In this document: in pieces, positions 19,401 through 29,291 of the stretch
Position numbering within the stretch: the stretch's first letter is position 1
Layout: each line of letters opens with the position of its first letter
NCBI GenBank assembly: GCA_016182845.1
Contig: JACPFT010000020.1
Coordinates: forward strand, 1-64,000
Direction of reading: 5' to 3'
DNA length: 64,000 nucleotides
Source of the DNA: Gammaproteobacteria bacterium
GTDB lineage: Bacteria; Pseudomonadota; Gammaproteobacteria; Enterobacterales; Permianibacteraceae
Position numbers and translations under genes: made by a program
Notes under the pieces: generated by a model
Told to the model about the DNA's origin: nothing
Databases searched by the model: none
The model's input: the letters and a program-made list of their open reading frames with translations, nothing else

Positions 19401-22400
19401 CAAGTTCGCGACCGTCCAGCCCTGGAACAAGGCCCTGAACACCTGTTTGTCGCCCCTCAAGCGCAATTTCCAAAAGGGCATGGAATCCGGCGAAGTGGAA
19501 TACGCCTTCCACTCCGCCCTGTTCTACCTGGTATACAGCTACCTGGCCGCCCAGCCCCTGGCCGGCCTGGAAAAGGAGCTGCGCGATTTCCTGGCGCTGA
19601 TGAACGCCGGAAAGCAGGCCTACCACGAGCACTACTGCCGCATCTACCTGCAATTGCTGTTGAACCTGCGCAAACCCGGCCCCGAGCCGACCCGGCTCAA
19701 GGGCGAGGCCTATGACGAGGACCGCGAGCTGCCCCAGCTCGTCGCCGAGCAGAATGTCACCACCCAGTTCAATCTCCACCTGGCCAAGCTGAGCCTGGCG
19801 TTTTATTTCGCGGACTGGCCCCTGGCCGAAATCCAGATGCAGGAGGCGGAAAGCCGGGTGGCCAGCCTGGTGGCGACGGCCCAGTTCGCCGAATTCTTCT
19901 ATATTGCCGCCCTGACCCTGATCGCCCTGGCGCGGCAGGCGCCGCAACAAGCCGAGGCCCATCGCGCCAAGGCCGCCCAGTACCAGGGCATGCTGGCGTC
20001 CTGGGCCCGGCACGCGCCGGAGAATTATGGCCACAAAGCGACCCTGGTCCAGGCCGAGCTCGATGCCTTGGACGGAAAGGACGGCGCCTGGCAGGGTTAT
20101 GACACCGCCATCGCCGACGCCGAACGCCACGGCTATCACCAGGTCAAGGCCGCCGCCGCCGAACTGGCGGCCCAGTACTGGCTGGCGCGCGGCAAGCCCG
20201 TCTTCGCACGGGAGTATTTGAGCGAGGCCCATGCCAGTTACCTGCGCTGGGGCGCGGAGGCCAAGGCCGCCCAGCTGGCCCAGCGCAACGAGGCCTTGAT
20301 GGCGGACTATCTCGCCCGGGCCGAGGTGCGCCGCGAGCATGCCCAGCTGCTGGATCTGTCCTCCCTGCTCAAGGCCTTGGAAACCCTGAGCGGCGAGGCC
20401 GACCTGGATGCCTTCCTGCACCGCATGATGGCCATCATCATCGAGAACGGCGGCGCGCAACGCGGCGCCCTGCTCCTGCTCAGCGAGGAGCGCCTGGAGC
20501 TGGCCATCAGCACCGCGCCGGCCGCCCAGCACCAGGTCCAGGGCGAGCTGCCCCAGGCGGTGCTCACCTATGTGTCGCGCACTTGCGCACCCCTGTTGCT
20601 GGACGAGGACGGCGAGCACCCGCTCTACAACAGCGACCCCTATTTCCGCCAGGGCCGCCCCAAGTCCCTGCTCTGCCTGCCCATCATGGTCAAGGGCGAG
20701 TTCCAGGGCGTGCTCTACCTCGAGCACTGGCATCTGTCCGGCGTGTTCCTGGCCGAGCGCATCGACACCCTGCAGCTCCTGGCCGGCCTGACCGCCATGT
20801 CCCTGGAGAACGCCAAGCTGCTGCGCAAGATCACCGGCCATAGCAAGGAGCTGGAGCGGCGCGTCGAAGAGCGGACCCACGAGCTGGCGGCGGCCAAGCA
20901 GAAGGCCGAGCAGGCGAGCCAGGCCAAGAGCCAGTTCCTGGCCAATATGAGCCATGAGATCCGCACGCCCATGAACGCCGTGCTGGGCCTGTCCCGACTG
21001 GCGCTGAAGACGCGGCTGAACACCGAACAGCGGGATTACGTGCAGAAGATCCTGAATTCCGGGGAAACCCTGCTGGGCATCATCAACGACATCCTCGACT
21101 ACTCGAAGATCGAGGCCAACCGTCTCAGCCTGGAATGCACCGGCTTCAGCCTGGAAAAGGTCATCGAACGCGCCGTCACAATCTGCCAGCTGAAGGCCTA
21201 CGAGAAGGGCCTGGAGCTGGTCCTGGACGTGGCGGCGGATGTGCCCGGGCATCTGCTCGGCGATCCCCTGCGCCTGCAGCAGATCCTGGTCAACCTGCTG
21301 AGCAACGGTATCAAGTTCACCGCTCAGGGCCATGTGCTGCTCAAGGTCGAGCAGCTCGCCCGAGAGGGCCGCCAGGCCCGGCTGCGCTTCACCGTCGCCG
21401 ACACGGGCGTGGGCATGAGCACCGCGCAGTGCACCCGCTTGTTCCAGGCCTTCTCCCAGGTCGACGCCTCCATCAGCCGCAAGTACGGCGGCACCGGTCT
21501 AGGCTTGGCGATCTGCCGCCAGCTCGTGGAGCTGATGGGCGGGCAGATCGGCGTGGACAGCGAGCCCGGCGTCGGATCCCGGTTCAGCTTCGAGCTCTGC
21601 CTGCCCGTCCACCAGGACCTGCCGGAGCGGCCTCGCCTGCCCCTGAACCTGGGCGCCATGAAGGTGCTCGTGGCGGACGACTGCGCCATCACCCGCCACG
21701 TCCTGGTGCGCATGCTGGCCGATCTGGGCATGCAGGTGGAGGAGGCCGAGCACGGTCAGCACGCCATCGACATGGCCCTGGCGGCCCACCAGGCCGGGCG
21801 GGACTACGCCCTGATCCTCATGGACTGGCGCATGCCGGTCCTGGACGGCATCAGCGCCGCGCGTCACATCCGCCAGCGCCTGGATGGCGAGCGCATCCCC
21901 GGCCTGCTGCTGATTTCCTCCTACGATCACAGCGAGGTGAAGCATCTGTTCGAGGAGGCCGGCATCGACGGCTTCGTGGAGAAGCCGGCCAATGCCTCCG
22001 CCCTGCTCAATGCCGTGATGCTGGTCTTGACCCGCGACCAGGGCGGCGAACCGTATTTGCCTGAGCCGGGCGACCAGCTCCTGGATCTGTCCAGCGCCCG
22101 GGTCCTGTTGGTGGAGGACAATGCCATCAACCGCCAGGTGGCCCTGGGTTTCCTGCAGGAAACCGGCACCCAGGTGGACATCGCCGAGGACGGGCTGGAG
22201 GCGCTGCGCCTGGTTCAGGATCAGGATTACGACCTGGTGCTGATGGATGTGCAGATGCCCAACATGGACGGCCTGACCGCCACCAAGGAGATCCGCAAGC
22301 TGGACAAGGGCCGGAACCTGCCCATCGTGGCCATGACCGCCCATGCCATGGAGAGCGATCGCCAGCGCAGCCTGGCGGCGGGCATGAACGCCCACCTGAC

Positions 22401-23154
22401 CAAGCCCCTGAATCCCGACGAGTTGTACAAGACCCTGCTGACCTGGCTGGATCGCGGCCGGCTGGCCGCGCCGCCCCCGCCGGCTGCGGCCGGCGAAGCG
22501 CCGGTCCCCGAGGACGGCCTGTTCGCCGAACTGCGCGAGCTCGGGCTGCTGGCCCTGGACGAGGCCCTGGCGCGCACCCGCAACAACCGGGGCCTGTATC
22601 GCAAGCTGCTGATGGATTTCACGCGGGAATATGCGGACATCGTCCCGAACCTGCGGGAACTCGCCGGCCGGGAGACCCCGGAGGCGCTGCATTTGCGCGT
22701 GCATTCGCTCAAGGCCAATGCCGCCTACGTGGGCGCCAATGCCCTGGCGCAAGCCTGCGCCCAGATGGAACAGGCCCTGCTGGAACACCGGGATTTCCGC
22801 CCGCTGCTGGAGCGGCTGGGCCAGGTGGCCGAGAGCCTGCTGCCGCCCTTGTGCGCCCTGACCGAACGCTACCGCCCGGAGGAAGCCCCCCAAGCCTTCG
22901 AGCAAGGCGACTTCCGCCGCCTGCTGAACGACTTGCTGCCGCTGCTCCAGCATTCGGACTTCGCCGCCGAGGAGGTACTGAGCAGCCTGCGCCAGCTCAG
23001 CCTGGGCGGTCCCTGGGAGAGCCCGGTTGCCGAGATCGCCCGGCTGGTCGACGATATCGAATTCGAAAAAGCCCTGGCCCGAGCCCAAGCACTGCTCGCC
23101 CGCCAGTCCACCCCGGAGCCCCAAAACAATGCCTACCAAGCCCTGTGGAAATAG
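16489..23154 (+). CDS. Giant (pseudo)kinase / AAA-type ATPase / GAF / hybrid histidine kinase
   Basis: A 2221-residue cytoplasmic multidomain sensor of the family called trifunctional serine/threonine kinase, ATP-binding protein and sensor histidine kinase. The order is: Ser/Thr-kinase-like fold (1-275), STAND/AAA ATPase (Walker A G-Y-A-G-V-G-K-S 323-330, Walker B around D453-D454), a long helical TPR-like middle (about 650-1270), GAF (about 1290-1430), HisKA with H1489, HATPase, REC with D1779, REC with D1920, and HPt with H2072. K36 of the kinase N-lobe is present. The catalytic-loop H-R-D is H120-N-A122 and the downstream Asn is missing, while the DFG Asp survives as D141-L-S. The kinase part is therefore probably a pseudokinase. 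The likely output is the response regulator 1 nt downstream. Confidence 0.9.
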   Translation: MSSSHGYRALGTPVALPGTIQLFLAEDRSGQRVWIKRHRQDQPLRDLLERRLYGQEQALTLLPRTLSRYKEGGDYCDVLSLPADAQPLSQLADDSLLEMLRLALFACQALQTLHELGIVHNAIALESLFFSPDEQRLYLVDLSEAFLVNVVHSGVKTDFLQRHNLATMAPELSGRMKRPVDQRSDLYSLGACFYRLFCGRYPFESQDVMEMVHAHLAKPPLPARQLAPDLPAMLEALLAKLLSKEPGDRYASAQGLAADLEYCLGAYVDQGRIPEFQLGRQDAKRHLSLPHKLYGRDQEVASLLSSFVHVAEGGSKAVFVLSGYAGVGKSRLLEEIHKPVLEHQAYFIGGKFEQYQKSTAYFALRHALSELVEQLLAESAAQLHTWKQVLREAVGKHGRLLTELVPKLELIIGPQPPLGEAEPSETRARFNQLCLQFFRALCGQGKLIALFLDDLQWSDLATLQLLQLLLEDKDIHQLFLMLSYRDNEVGATHPLSQMLESLDRTSLALTCLPLPPLDQTAIARMLGDMLEQEPARVAELTTLVLDKTAGNPFFALEFIKTLEERHWLYRKNGIWHWKSAEIAQMDVTGNVVDLLLARLERLPEAQRTLLSTAACIGNRADIGLLCALQALPYESLEQAIAGLVDEGLITAYAAQAERQQLSHIKFCHDRIQQAAYLLPGAKSKAELHYDIASHYLRQGEPAQLAEQVFAFIEHLNQAAEVLLERQQGHWLVEYNRIAAQRALAANAYHNAQRYFQQAIIYLPTLSQAPGDDASFELHYGLARSYYLTQSCEALTALLARLLEQAGDLSQRIRVQHLKILSLILQNQMHPALELGIQVLDEVGIHLPATDDPGEFYPKLAELYDGSRVEALADRPPMTDPVLLQAMELLNALYTPAYMASPGQFMKIVYTAMVQSLTQGISIAASKAYVTHGMLLCGVFGQYEAGMKFAELAIAITERYRQKSNRAEIPFTKFATVQPWNKALNTCLSPLKRNFQKGMESGEVEYAFHSALFYLVYSYLAAQPLAGLEKELRDFLALMNAGKQAYHEHYCRIYLQLLLNLRKPGPEPTRLKGEAYDEDRELPQLVAEQNVTTQFNLHLAKLSLAFYFADWPLAEIQMQEAESRVASLVATAQFAEFFYIAALTLIALARQAPQQAEAHRAKAAQYQGMLASWARHAPENYGHKATLVQAELDALDGKDGAWQGYDTAIADAERHGYHQVKAAAAELAAQYWLARGKPVFAREYLSEAHASYLRWGAEAKAAQLAQRNEALMADYLARAEVRREHAQLLDLSSLLKALETLSGEADLDAFLHRMMAIIIENGGAQRGALLLLSEERLELAISTAPAAQHQVQGELPQAVLTYVSRTCAPLLLDEDGEHPLYNSDPYFRQGRPKSLLCLPIMVKGEFQGVLYLEHWHLSGVFLAERIDTLQLLAGLTAMSLENAKLLRKITGHSKELERRVEERTHELAAAKQKAEQASQAKSQFLANMSHEIRTPMNAVLGLSRLALKTRLNTEQRDYVQKILNSGETLLGIINDILDYSKIEANRLSLECTGFSLEKVIERAVTICQLKAYEKGLELVLDVAADVPGHLLGDPLRLQQILVNLLSNGIKFTAQGHVLLKVEQLAREGRQARLRFTVADTGVGMSTAQCTRLFQAFSQVDASISRKYGGTGLGLAICRQLVELMGGQIGVDSEPGVGSRFSFELCLPVHQDLPERPRLPLNLGAMKVLVADDCAITRHVLVRMLADLGMQVEEAEHGQHAIDMALAAHQAGRDYALILMDWRMPVLDGISAARHIRQRLDGERIPGLLLISSYDHSEVKHLFEEAGIDGFVEKPANASALLNAVMLVLTRDQGGEPYLPEPGDQLLDLSSARVLLVEDNAINRQVALGFLQETGTQVDIAEDGLEALRLVQDQDYDLVLMDVQMPNMDGLTATKEIRKLDKGRNLPIVAMTAHAMESDRQRSLAAGMNAHLTKPLNPDELYKTLLTWLDRGRLAAPPPPAAAGEAPVPEDGLFAELRELGLLALDEALARTRNNRGLYRKLLMDFTREYADIVPNLRELAGRETPEALHLRVHSLKANAAYVGANALAQACAQMEQALLEHRDFRPLLERLGQVAESLLPPLCALTERYRPEEAPQAFEQGDFRRLLNDLLPLLQHSDFAAEEVLSSLRQLSLGGPWESPVAEIARLVDDIEFEKALARAQALLARQSTPEPQNNAYQALWK

Positions 23155-23155
23155 C

Positions 23156-24067
23156 ATGAAGCTCGCGCCGCAGCAGATCCTGGTCGTGGACGACGAGAAG
23201 AGCAATCTCATGCTGCTCGGCGAATTGCTGCGCGACGAGGCCCATATCCTCCTGGCCAAGGGCGGCGAACAAGGCCTGGAAAAGGCCGCGAACTACCGAC
23301 CGGATCTGATCCTCCTGGACGTGATGATGCCCCAGATGGACGGCTTCGAGGTCATGCGCCGCCTGCGCCAGGAGGAAGCCACCCGGGCGATTCCGGTGAT
23401 CTTCATCACCGCGCTCAACGACGCGATCAGCGAGGAGAAGGGCTTGGTGCTGGGCGCCTGCGACTACATCCAGAAGCCCTTCCACGCCGCCATCGTCAAG
23501 GCTCGGGTGAAGCTGCACCTGGAACTGACCCGCCAGCGCAGAGTGCTGGAGCAGCTGGCCCACCAGGATCCCCTGACCTCCATCGCCAACCGCCGCAAGC
23601 TGGATGAATGCCTGGAATTCGAATGGCGCATCGCCCTGCGCGAACAGGCCCCCCTGTCCCTGGTCATGGTGGACATCGATTTCTTCAAGCAATACAACGA
23701 TCACTACGGCCATGCCGCCGGCGATCGGGCCCTGGAGCGCGTCGCCAAGACCCTGGACGCCCATATGCAGCGCCCCCGGGACCTGGCCGCCCGCTACGGC
23801 GGAGAGGAGTTTCTGGTGATGCTGCCCAACACCGATGCCGAGGGCGCCCTGGGCGTGATGCAGCATTGCATGTCCGCCATCGCCGCCCTGCGCATCCCTC
23901 ACGAACCGGTGGACCACCACCCCTGGCTCAGCTGCAGCATGGGCGGCGTCAGCTGCCGGCCGAATGGCGAACACCGGCTCTCCGAGATCATGAAGCTCGC
24001 CGACGACCGGCTCTACCAGGCCAAGCAGCAGGGCCGCAACACCCTGTGCTGGGAGGAGCTGCGCTGA
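23156..24067 (+). CDS. Response regulator with diguanylate cyclase (REC-GGDEF) domain
   Basis: A 303-residue PleD/WspR-like protein with an N-terminal REC domain (V-D-D-E near residue 10, phospho-Asp in L-L-D-V-M-M-P near 54, conserved K-P-F) followed by a GGDEF domain. The active site is R-Y-G-G-E-E-F and the product-inhibition I-site R-P-R-D lies five residues upstream, both intact. It should make cyclic di-GMP when phosphorylated. The ATG begins 1 nt after the stop codon of the giant kinase. This argues strongly that the two form one phosphorelay, with the kinase HPt domain as the likely phosphate donor. An in-frame extension into the kinase gene exists but is not needed. Confidence 0.92.
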   Translation: MKLAPQQILVVDDEKSNLMLLGELLRDEAHILLAKGGEQGLEKAANYRPDLILLDVMMPQMDGFEVMRRLRQEEATRAIPVIFITALNDAISEEKGLVLGACDYIQKPFHAAIVKARVKLHLELTRQRRVLEQLAHQDPLTSIANRRKLDECLEFEWRIALREQAPLSLVMVDIDFFKQYNDHYGHAAGDRALERVAKTLDAHMQRPRDLAARYGGEEFLVMLPNTDAEGALGVMQHCMSAIAALRIPHEPVDHHPWLSCSMGGVSCRPNGEHRLSEIMKLADDRLYQAKQQGRNTLCWEELR

Positions 24068-24099
24068 CCGAGCGCGCCGCGCTGCGGTGCATTATTCCC

Positions 24100-24128
24100 T
24101 TGACACGTGTTGCATCGCGGAATAAAAA
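24100..24128 (+). promoter_or_regulatory. Candidate dapA promoter (TTGACA-17-TAAAAA)
   Basis: A perfect TTGACA at 24100-24105 and a 17-bp spacer precede TAAAAA at 24123-24128. The predicted start near 24135 lies just before the fold-back repeat at 24139, so the dapA leader would carry both that repeat and the riboswitch, about 435 nt in all. Confidence 0.45.
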
Positions 24129-24138
24129 GGCAAGCTTG

Positions 24139-24280
24139 AGAACCTGTTCAGGATCTCGATCAAGGGATGGAGCGCAAGGCTGGGAGGGGCGAAAAAGCGG
24201 AGTTTACACAGCGTAAATGAGCATTTTGAGCCCCTTCCAACGCCGCGATCCGCCCTTCAGCGAGATCATGGACAGGTTCT
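24139..24280. mobile_element. 142-bp fold-back element between dapA promoter and riboswitch
   Basis: The ends read agaacctgttcaggatctcg (24139-24158) and its near-complement cgagatcatggacaggttct (24261-24280). The interior stays partly complementary up to a tttac-acagc-gtaaa centre near 24209, so RNA or single-stranded DNA would fold into one long hairpin. It has no coding capacity and looks like a MITE or REP-like element. Its sequence differs from the fold-back element at 2915-3077. It ends 7 bases before the first paired strand of the riboswitch. Confidence 0.7.
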
Positions 24281-24287
24281 ATGACAA

Positions 24288-24463
24288 CAAGAGAGGCGCG
24301 TTGCCCAGGTCGTATGCCGTCGGATACCAAGATCCGATGACGGCATATCAGGGGGAGCAACGCCGAAGCCGCCATGGCTTGGAACCATGGCCGGCTGGTC
24401 GCAGGGGCTGAATCCCCTGGACTGTCACCGCGATCCCGCCCGGATCCCGGTGGAGTGCTCTTG
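24288..24463 (+). promoter_or_regulatory. Lysine riboswitch (L-box) upstream of dapA
   Basis: Conserved L-box blocks appear in order: agaggcgcgttgccc (24292-24306), gtatgccg with a closing cggcata (24312-24346), agggggagcaacgccgaag (24350-24368), ccggctggtcgc (24391-24402), ggggctgaatcccctgg (24404-24420) and actgtcacc (24421-24429). The agaggcgcgttgccc and ggggctgaatcccctgg blocks match the E. coli lysC leader as I remember it. CAAGAG (24288-24293) can pair with CTCTTG (24458-24463), and CACCG (24426-24430) with CGGTG (24448-24452), closing the structure as in lysC. No U-rich terminator follows. A weak helix CTGTC/GACAG (24526-24530, 24556-24560) touches the dapA ribosome-binding site, so control may be on translation or through Rho. 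Confidence 0.88.
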
Positions 24464-24569
24464 GCAGAACCGCCTTCTCGGCGCGCGCATCTTGCGTGCC
24501 CACTGTCCTGCCATACACCTCTCTCCGCTGTCAGTTTTCAACGAAAAACTACGCAGACAGGAGATCCCC

Positions 24570-25478
24570 ATGTCGTTCCCTTATCAGCCCGCCGATCCCC
24601 GGCCGGTCCGCCTCTGGACCGCCCTCGTCACGCCCATGCTCCCCAGCGGCGGCATCGACTACGCCAGCCTCACCACCCTGCTGCGCGCCCAGGCCCAGGC
24701 CGGCAACGGCGTCGTCCTGCTGGGCTCCACCGGCGAGGGCGCCAATCTCAGCCTCGCCGAACGGCGCCTGGTGATGCTGCATGCCTGCGGCCTGGGGTTG
24801 AAGCTGCCCATCCTGGCCGGGGTCGGTGGCCTGGAGCTGGAGGCGCAAAAGGACTGGCTGAGCTTCTGCGAGAGCCTGCCGCTCTCCGGCTATCTCATGG
24901 TCACGCCGCTCTACGCCAAGCCCGGCGCCGACGGCCAGCGCCGCTGGTTCGAGACCCTGATGAATGCCGTGAGCCGCCCCTGCATGCTCTACAACGTGCC
25001 CTCACGCGCCGGCGTGCAGCTGGCCGAGGCCGCGCTGGACGGCCTGCGCGGCCATGCCAATCTTTGGGCGGTCAAGGAGGCCAGCGGCGATCCGGTACGC
25101 TTCGCCGCCTATCGCGAGCGCTTCCCGGAGCTGGCCTGGTATTCGGGCGACGACGCCCTGTTCGGCGAGCACGCCCGTCTGGGCGCCGCCGGCCTCGTGT
25201 CGGTGGCCGCCAATATCTGGCCCCAGCAAGTCGCCCAGTGGCTGGCACGCTGCCTCGCCGGCGACACCGGGATGCCCGGCGCCCTGCTCAAGGCCGTGTC
25301 CGAGCCCCTATTCGTCGCCGCCAACCCGGTGCCGACCAAGGCCTTACTGGCCCACCTGGGCCTCATTGCCAGCGCCGAGCCGCGCCTGCCCCTGAGCGCC
25401 GCGGATCTGCCGGGATTGGACGGCCTGCTCGCCGCTCATGCCCAGGCCCAGGGCCTGCCGGCGAGCCAGGCGGCCTGA
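24570..25478 (+). CDS. dapA: 4-hydroxy-tetrahydrodipicolinate synthase
   Basis: First enzyme of the lysine/diaminopimelate branch, condensing pyruvate with aspartate semialdehyde. The 302-residue TIM barrel shows G-S-T-G-E (52-56), Y141-N-V-P-S-R with the catalytic Tyr, and K169 in V-K-E-A-S-G-D as the Schiff-base lysine. The usual first Thr of G-T-T-G-E is Ser here, a conservative change. AGGAGA at 24559-24564 sets the start. The lysine riboswitch upstream supports DapA over the related NanA/KDG-aldolase members of the same fold. The gene stands alone and is followed by an R1 repeat. Confidence 0.93.
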   Translation: MSFPYQPADPRPVRLWTALVTPMLPSGGIDYASLTTLLRAQAQAGNGVVLLGSTGEGANLSLAERRLVMLHACGLGLKLPILAGVGGLELEAQKDWLSFCESLPLSGYLMVTPLYAKPGADGQRRWFETLMNAVSRPCMLYNVPSRAGVQLAEAALDGLRGHANLWAVKEASGDPVRFAAYRERFPELAWYSGDDALFGEHARLGAAGLVSVAANIWPQQVAQWLARCLAGDTGMPGALLKAVSEPLFVAANPVPTKALLAHLGLIASAEPRLPLSAADLPGLDGLLAAHAQAQGLPASQAA

Positions 25479-25514
25479 GCGCTTCTTGGGCGAAAACCGT
25501 GGCCGCGGAATCCC

Positions 25515-25546
25515 CGTTCGTCCTGAGCTTGTCGAAGGGCGAACGG
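25515..25546. repeat. Dispersed repeat R1, copy 2
   Basis: Reads cgttcgtcctgagcttgtcg then aagggcgaacgg, a full palindromic version (CGTTCG...CGAACGG). It lies between the convergent ends of dapA and mazG and may serve as a two-way transcript end. Confidence 0.7.
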
Positions 25547-25556
25547 ATTTCCCGAC

Positions 25557-26348
<792 letters not shown>

Positions 26349-26352
26349 TTCG

Positions 26353-26868
26353 TCACAACAATAATTGCCAGATGCCGACATCGACCCAGCGGCCGAACTT
26401 GAAGCCGACCTCCGGGAAGAGCGCGGCGCGAATGAAACCGCAGGATTCGTGCAAGCCCACGCTGGCCTCGTTAGGCAGGCCGATGCTGCCGACGACGGCG
26501 TGCATGCCCAGGGTCTTCAGTCGCGCCAGCAGGACCGAATACAGCCGCTTGCCGTAACCCCGCCCGGTCGCAGCCGCGTCCAGATACACGGTGGCCTCCG
26601 CCGTGTAGCGATAGGCGCTGCGCGCCTTCCAGCTGCTGGCATAGGCATAGCCCAGAATCCGGCCCTCGACTTCCAGCACCAGCCAGGGCATGCCTGCCGC
26701 ATGGACCGCCGCCATCCGCGGGGCCATGACCTCGCCGGACACCGGCACCTCCTCGAAGGTGACGATGGTGTTGAGGATATAGTGGTTGTAAATCCGGGCG
26801 ATGGCCTCGGCGTCGGCGGCGGCGCCCTCCCGAATGTCCCCATCCACCATCACCGGATTCTCACACAT
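26353..26868 (-). CDS. GNAT-family N-acetyltransferase, phosphinothricin-acetyltransferase-like
   Basis: A 171-residue acetyl-CoA-dependent acetyltransferase. Features are I-R-E-G-A-A-A-D-A-E-A-I-A-R-I-Y-N-H-Y near the start, the acetyl-CoA loop G-R-G-Y-G-K-R-L near residue 115, and Y-R-Y-T-A-E-A-T-V-Y just before it. It closes with N-E-A-S-V-G-L-H-E-S-C-G-F. This set is typical of the Pat/Bar/YncA subgroup, whose members acetylate phosphinothricin, methionine sulfoximine or related amino acids. The natural substrate here is unknown. GAGAG precedes the ATG at 26868. It is in line with mazG (4-nt gap) and follows relA by about 66 bases containing a repeat arm. Confidence 0.85.
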   Translation of the reverse strand: MCENPVMVDGDIREGAAADAEAIARIYNHYILNTIVTFEEVPVSGEVMAPRMAAVHAAGMPWLVLEVEGRILGYAYASSWKARSAYRYTAEATVYLDAAATGRGYGKRLYSVLLARLKTLGMHAVVGSIGLPNEASVGLHESCGFIRAALFPEVGFKFGRWVDVGIWQLLL

Positions 26869-26886
26869 TTAAATCTCTCGGCTTTT

Positions 26887-26914
26887 CCTTGGCGTTCTTG
26901 GCGTACTTGGCGGT
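26887..26914. repeat. Lone arm of the nested inverted repeat
   Basis: ccttggcgttcttggcgtac and the following ttggcggt match the right outer arm (9847-9874) of the element at 9679-9874 with two or three changes. Only one arm is present, between relA and the acetyltransferase gene. Confidence 0.6.
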
Positions 26915-26934
26915 CAATCCCGGCTTCCCGGCCT

Positions 26935-29154
26935 TCACATCTTGCGCCGCGCCTCGATCACATTGGGCAGGCGCGAGATCTGGGCCAGGACCCGCGACAA
27001 CTGGTTCAGGCTGTCGATTTCCAGGGTCAGGATCATTTCCGAGATGGCCGTGGCGCGATTCACATAGGTGCTGGAACCGGTGACATTGACATGGCAGTCG
27101 GCGAGCACGGTGGTGATATCGCGCAGCAGGCCCTGGCGATCATGGGAACGGATGGCGATATCGACGAGGTAATGGCTGATGCCGGCCGTGCCCCATTCCA
27201 CTTCCACCAGGCGCTCGGGGCGCTGCTCCTGGGCGCGCAACACATGGGCGCAATCGGCGCGGTGCACGGTCACGCCGCGGCCAAGGGAAATATAGCCCAT
27301 GATGGCGTCGCCCGGCACCGGCTTGCAGCACTGGGCGAATTGCGTCAGCAAATTGCCCACGCCCATGACCACCACGTCGTCGCGAGAGCGGGACATCTTG
27401 GTCTTGGCGCGCACCGCCGGTATCTGCTCTTCCTTGGGCTTGCCGGTCTCGGTCTGCTCCTGGGCGGCATTGGTGACCTGGGTGATCCGCATATCGCCGG
27501 CGCCGAGGCCGGCGTACAAATCGTCGGCCTGCTGATAATTGAATTTCTTGGCCAGGGCCTCGAAATCCACGTGGGAAATCGACAAGCGCGCCAGCTCCTT
27601 GTCCAGCAGGGCGCGGCCGTCGATGATGTTCTGATCGCGGGCCTGCTGACGAAACCAATGGTGGATCTTGGAGCGGGCGCGCGTGGATTTTACGAAGCCG
27701 AGGTGGGGATTGAGCCAATCCCGGCTGGGCGTTCCCTGCCTGGTGGTGAGGATTTCCACCTGCTCGCCGGTCTTCAGATGGTAGGTCAGCGGCACAATGC
27801 GGCCATGGACCTTGGCGCCCCGGCAGCGGTGGCCCACGTCGGTGTGCACGTGGTAGGCGAAGTCGATGGGCGTTGCGCCTAGCGGCAGGTCCACCACGTC
27901 GCCGGTGGGCGTGAACACGTAGACCCGCTCTTCCACCACCTCCTGGCGCAGGTTGTCCATGAGCTCGCGGGCGTCGGTGACGTCTTCCTGCCATTCCAGG
28001 ACCTGGCGCAGCCAGGCGATCTTGCTCTCGTAGGCGGCGGCGCCCTCGTCCTTGCGGCCTTCCTTGTAGCGCCAGTGGGCGGCCACGCCCAGCTCGGAAT
28101 CGGAGTGCATCTGGAAAGTGCGGATCTGCACCTCCACGGCCTTGCCCTCCGGGCCGATCACGGCGGTGTGCAGTGACTGGTAACCGTTTTCCTTGGGGGT
28201 CGCGATGTAATCGTCGAATTCCCGGGGGATATGCTGCCAGAGCGAGTGCACGATGCCGAGTACGCCATAGCAGTCGCGGATGTCCTGAACCAGCACGCGC
28301 ACGGCGCGCACGTCGTAGATCTCGTCGAAGCCCACGCCCTTGCGGGTCATTTTGCGCCAGATGGAATAGATGTGCTTGGCGCGGCCCTTCACCTCGTAGC
28401 CGGTGATGGCGTTCTTGTCGAGCTCCGTCTCCAGGGTCGCCACCACGGCCTTGATATAGCGCTCGCGGTCGAGGCGGCGCTCGTCCAGGGACTTGGCGAT
28501 GTGCTTGTATTGCTCGGGCTGCAGATAGCGGAAGGCCAGGTCCTCCAGCTCCCATTTGATCTGGCCGATGCCGAGGCGGTTGGCCAGCGGCGCGTAGATG
28601 TCCATGGTGACGCGCGCGGCCTTGATGCGCTCGTCCTCGTCCAGGTATTTCACGGCGCGCAGCACGCAGGTCCATTCGGCCAGCTTGATGAGCACGACGC
28701 GGGCGTCGTCCACCATGGCCAGGATCATCTTGCGCAGGCGGTCCACCTGCTGGGCGGAATCGAATTTGCTGGCCGCCTTTTTCGAGTGCAGGGAACGGAT
28801 GGCCTCCATCTCGTCCACGCCCTGCACCAGCTTGGCGATGGCCGGGCCCAGTTCCTTCTCGACGACTTCGGGAAGAATGGCGCCGGCCGCCACGGTGTTG
28901 TACATCACCGCCGCCACCAGGGTATCGGTGTCCAGGCCCAGATCCGCCAGGATCTCGGCCATCTCCAGGCCTTGCGCGGCCGTGGACGCGCCGGTCGGCG
29001 TCAGCGCCTCCTGGTGGCCCAGCACCAGCTCGGCGGCCCGGCGCAAGAGCGCCATCTGTCCTCGCTCACGCCGCAATTTCAGGCGCTTGAGCCAGGCCTC
29101 GAGGTCGATATAGCCCTCGTGGGTAATGGGATGATCTTCGCGAACCTTTACCAT
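26935..29154 (-). CDS. relA: (p)ppGpp synthetase RelA, synthase-only type
   Basis: Ribosome-linked stringent-response enzyme making (p)ppGpp from GTP/GDP and ATP. The 739-residue protein has a degenerate hydrolase domain: the catalytic H-D pair of SpoT is Y85-N86 here. The synthetase domain carries E312-F-D-D, the acidic ExDD motif of monofunctional RelA, and the N-G-Y-Q-S-L-H-T-A-V substrate loop. Next come TGS, a zinc-finger/conserved-Cys segment with Q-C-C-K-P-V-P-G-D, and a C-terminal ACT domain. Length matches E. coli RelA (744). The ATG at 29154 has only a distant GGAG. It is the first of a relA-acetyltransferase-mazG run. Confidence 0.95.
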   Translation of the reverse strand: MVKVREDHPITHEGYIDLEAWLKRLKLRRERGQMALLRRAAELVLGHQEALTPTGASTAAQGLEMAEILADLGLDTDTLVAAVMYNTVAAGAILPEVVEKELGPAIAKLVQGVDEMEAIRSLHSKKAASKFDSAQQVDRLRKMILAMVDDARVVLIKLAEWTCVLRAVKYLDEDERIKAARVTMDIYAPLANRLGIGQIKWELEDLAFRYLQPEQYKHIAKSLDERRLDRERYIKAVVATLETELDKNAITGYEVKGRAKHIYSIWRKMTRKGVGFDEIYDVRAVRVLVQDIRDCYGVLGIVHSLWQHIPREFDDYIATPKENGYQSLHTAVIGPEGKAVEVQIRTFQMHSDSELGVAAHWRYKEGRKDEGAAAYESKIAWLRQVLEWQEDVTDARELMDNLRQEVVEERVYVFTPTGDVVDLPLGATPIDFAYHVHTDVGHRCRGAKVHGRIVPLTYHLKTGEQVEILTTRQGTPSRDWLNPHLGFVKSTRARSKIHHWFRQQARDQNIIDGRALLDKELARLSISHVDFEALAKKFNYQQADDLYAGLGAGDMRITQVTNAAQEQTETGKPKEEQIPAVRAKTKMSRSRDDVVVMGVGNLLTQFAQCCKPVPGDAIMGYISLGRGVTVHRADCAHVLRAQEQRPERLVEVEWGTAGISHYLVDIAIRSHDRQGLLRDITTVLADCHVNVTGSSTYVNRATAISEMILTLEIDSLNQLSRVLAQISRLPNVIEARRKM

Positions 29155-29244
29155 GCTCTACCGGAACTCCTTGCCAATGCGCACGCCGCCCTATCGCGTC
29201 ATGAAAACCACCGTTCGTACCGAGCAGCGGACCTGCGGCCCCGC

Positions 29245-29283
29245 CCTTCGATACGCCCCTGCGGGGCTACTCAGGACGAACGG
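29245..29283. repeat. Dispersed repeat R1, copy 3 (with GC hairpin insert)
   Basis: Variant form: ccttcgatacgcccctgcgg then ggctactcaggacgaacgg. Here the TGTCG centre is replaced by a small hairpin (gcccctgcggggc) between cttcgatac and actcaggacgaacg. It lies between the rlmD stop and the relA start. Confidence 0.65.
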
Positions 29284-29291
29284 GATGCGGC

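Noticed and set aside
18910-21333. An 807-codon open frame on the strand opposite the giant kinase
   Set aside because: GC-rich genes leave long stop-free antisense frames. The translation is low-complexity (G, Q, L, A, H-rich), has no family motif, and the sense strand has dense, ordered domain motifs. The same holds for 1151-2449, 3616-5076 and 6122-7798 on the minus strand.
24288-24463. Cobalamin or glycine riboswitch
   Set aside because: The cgccgaag and ctgtcacc pieces first recalled other riboswitches, but the full set and order of blocks fit the lysine class, and the downstream gene is dapA.
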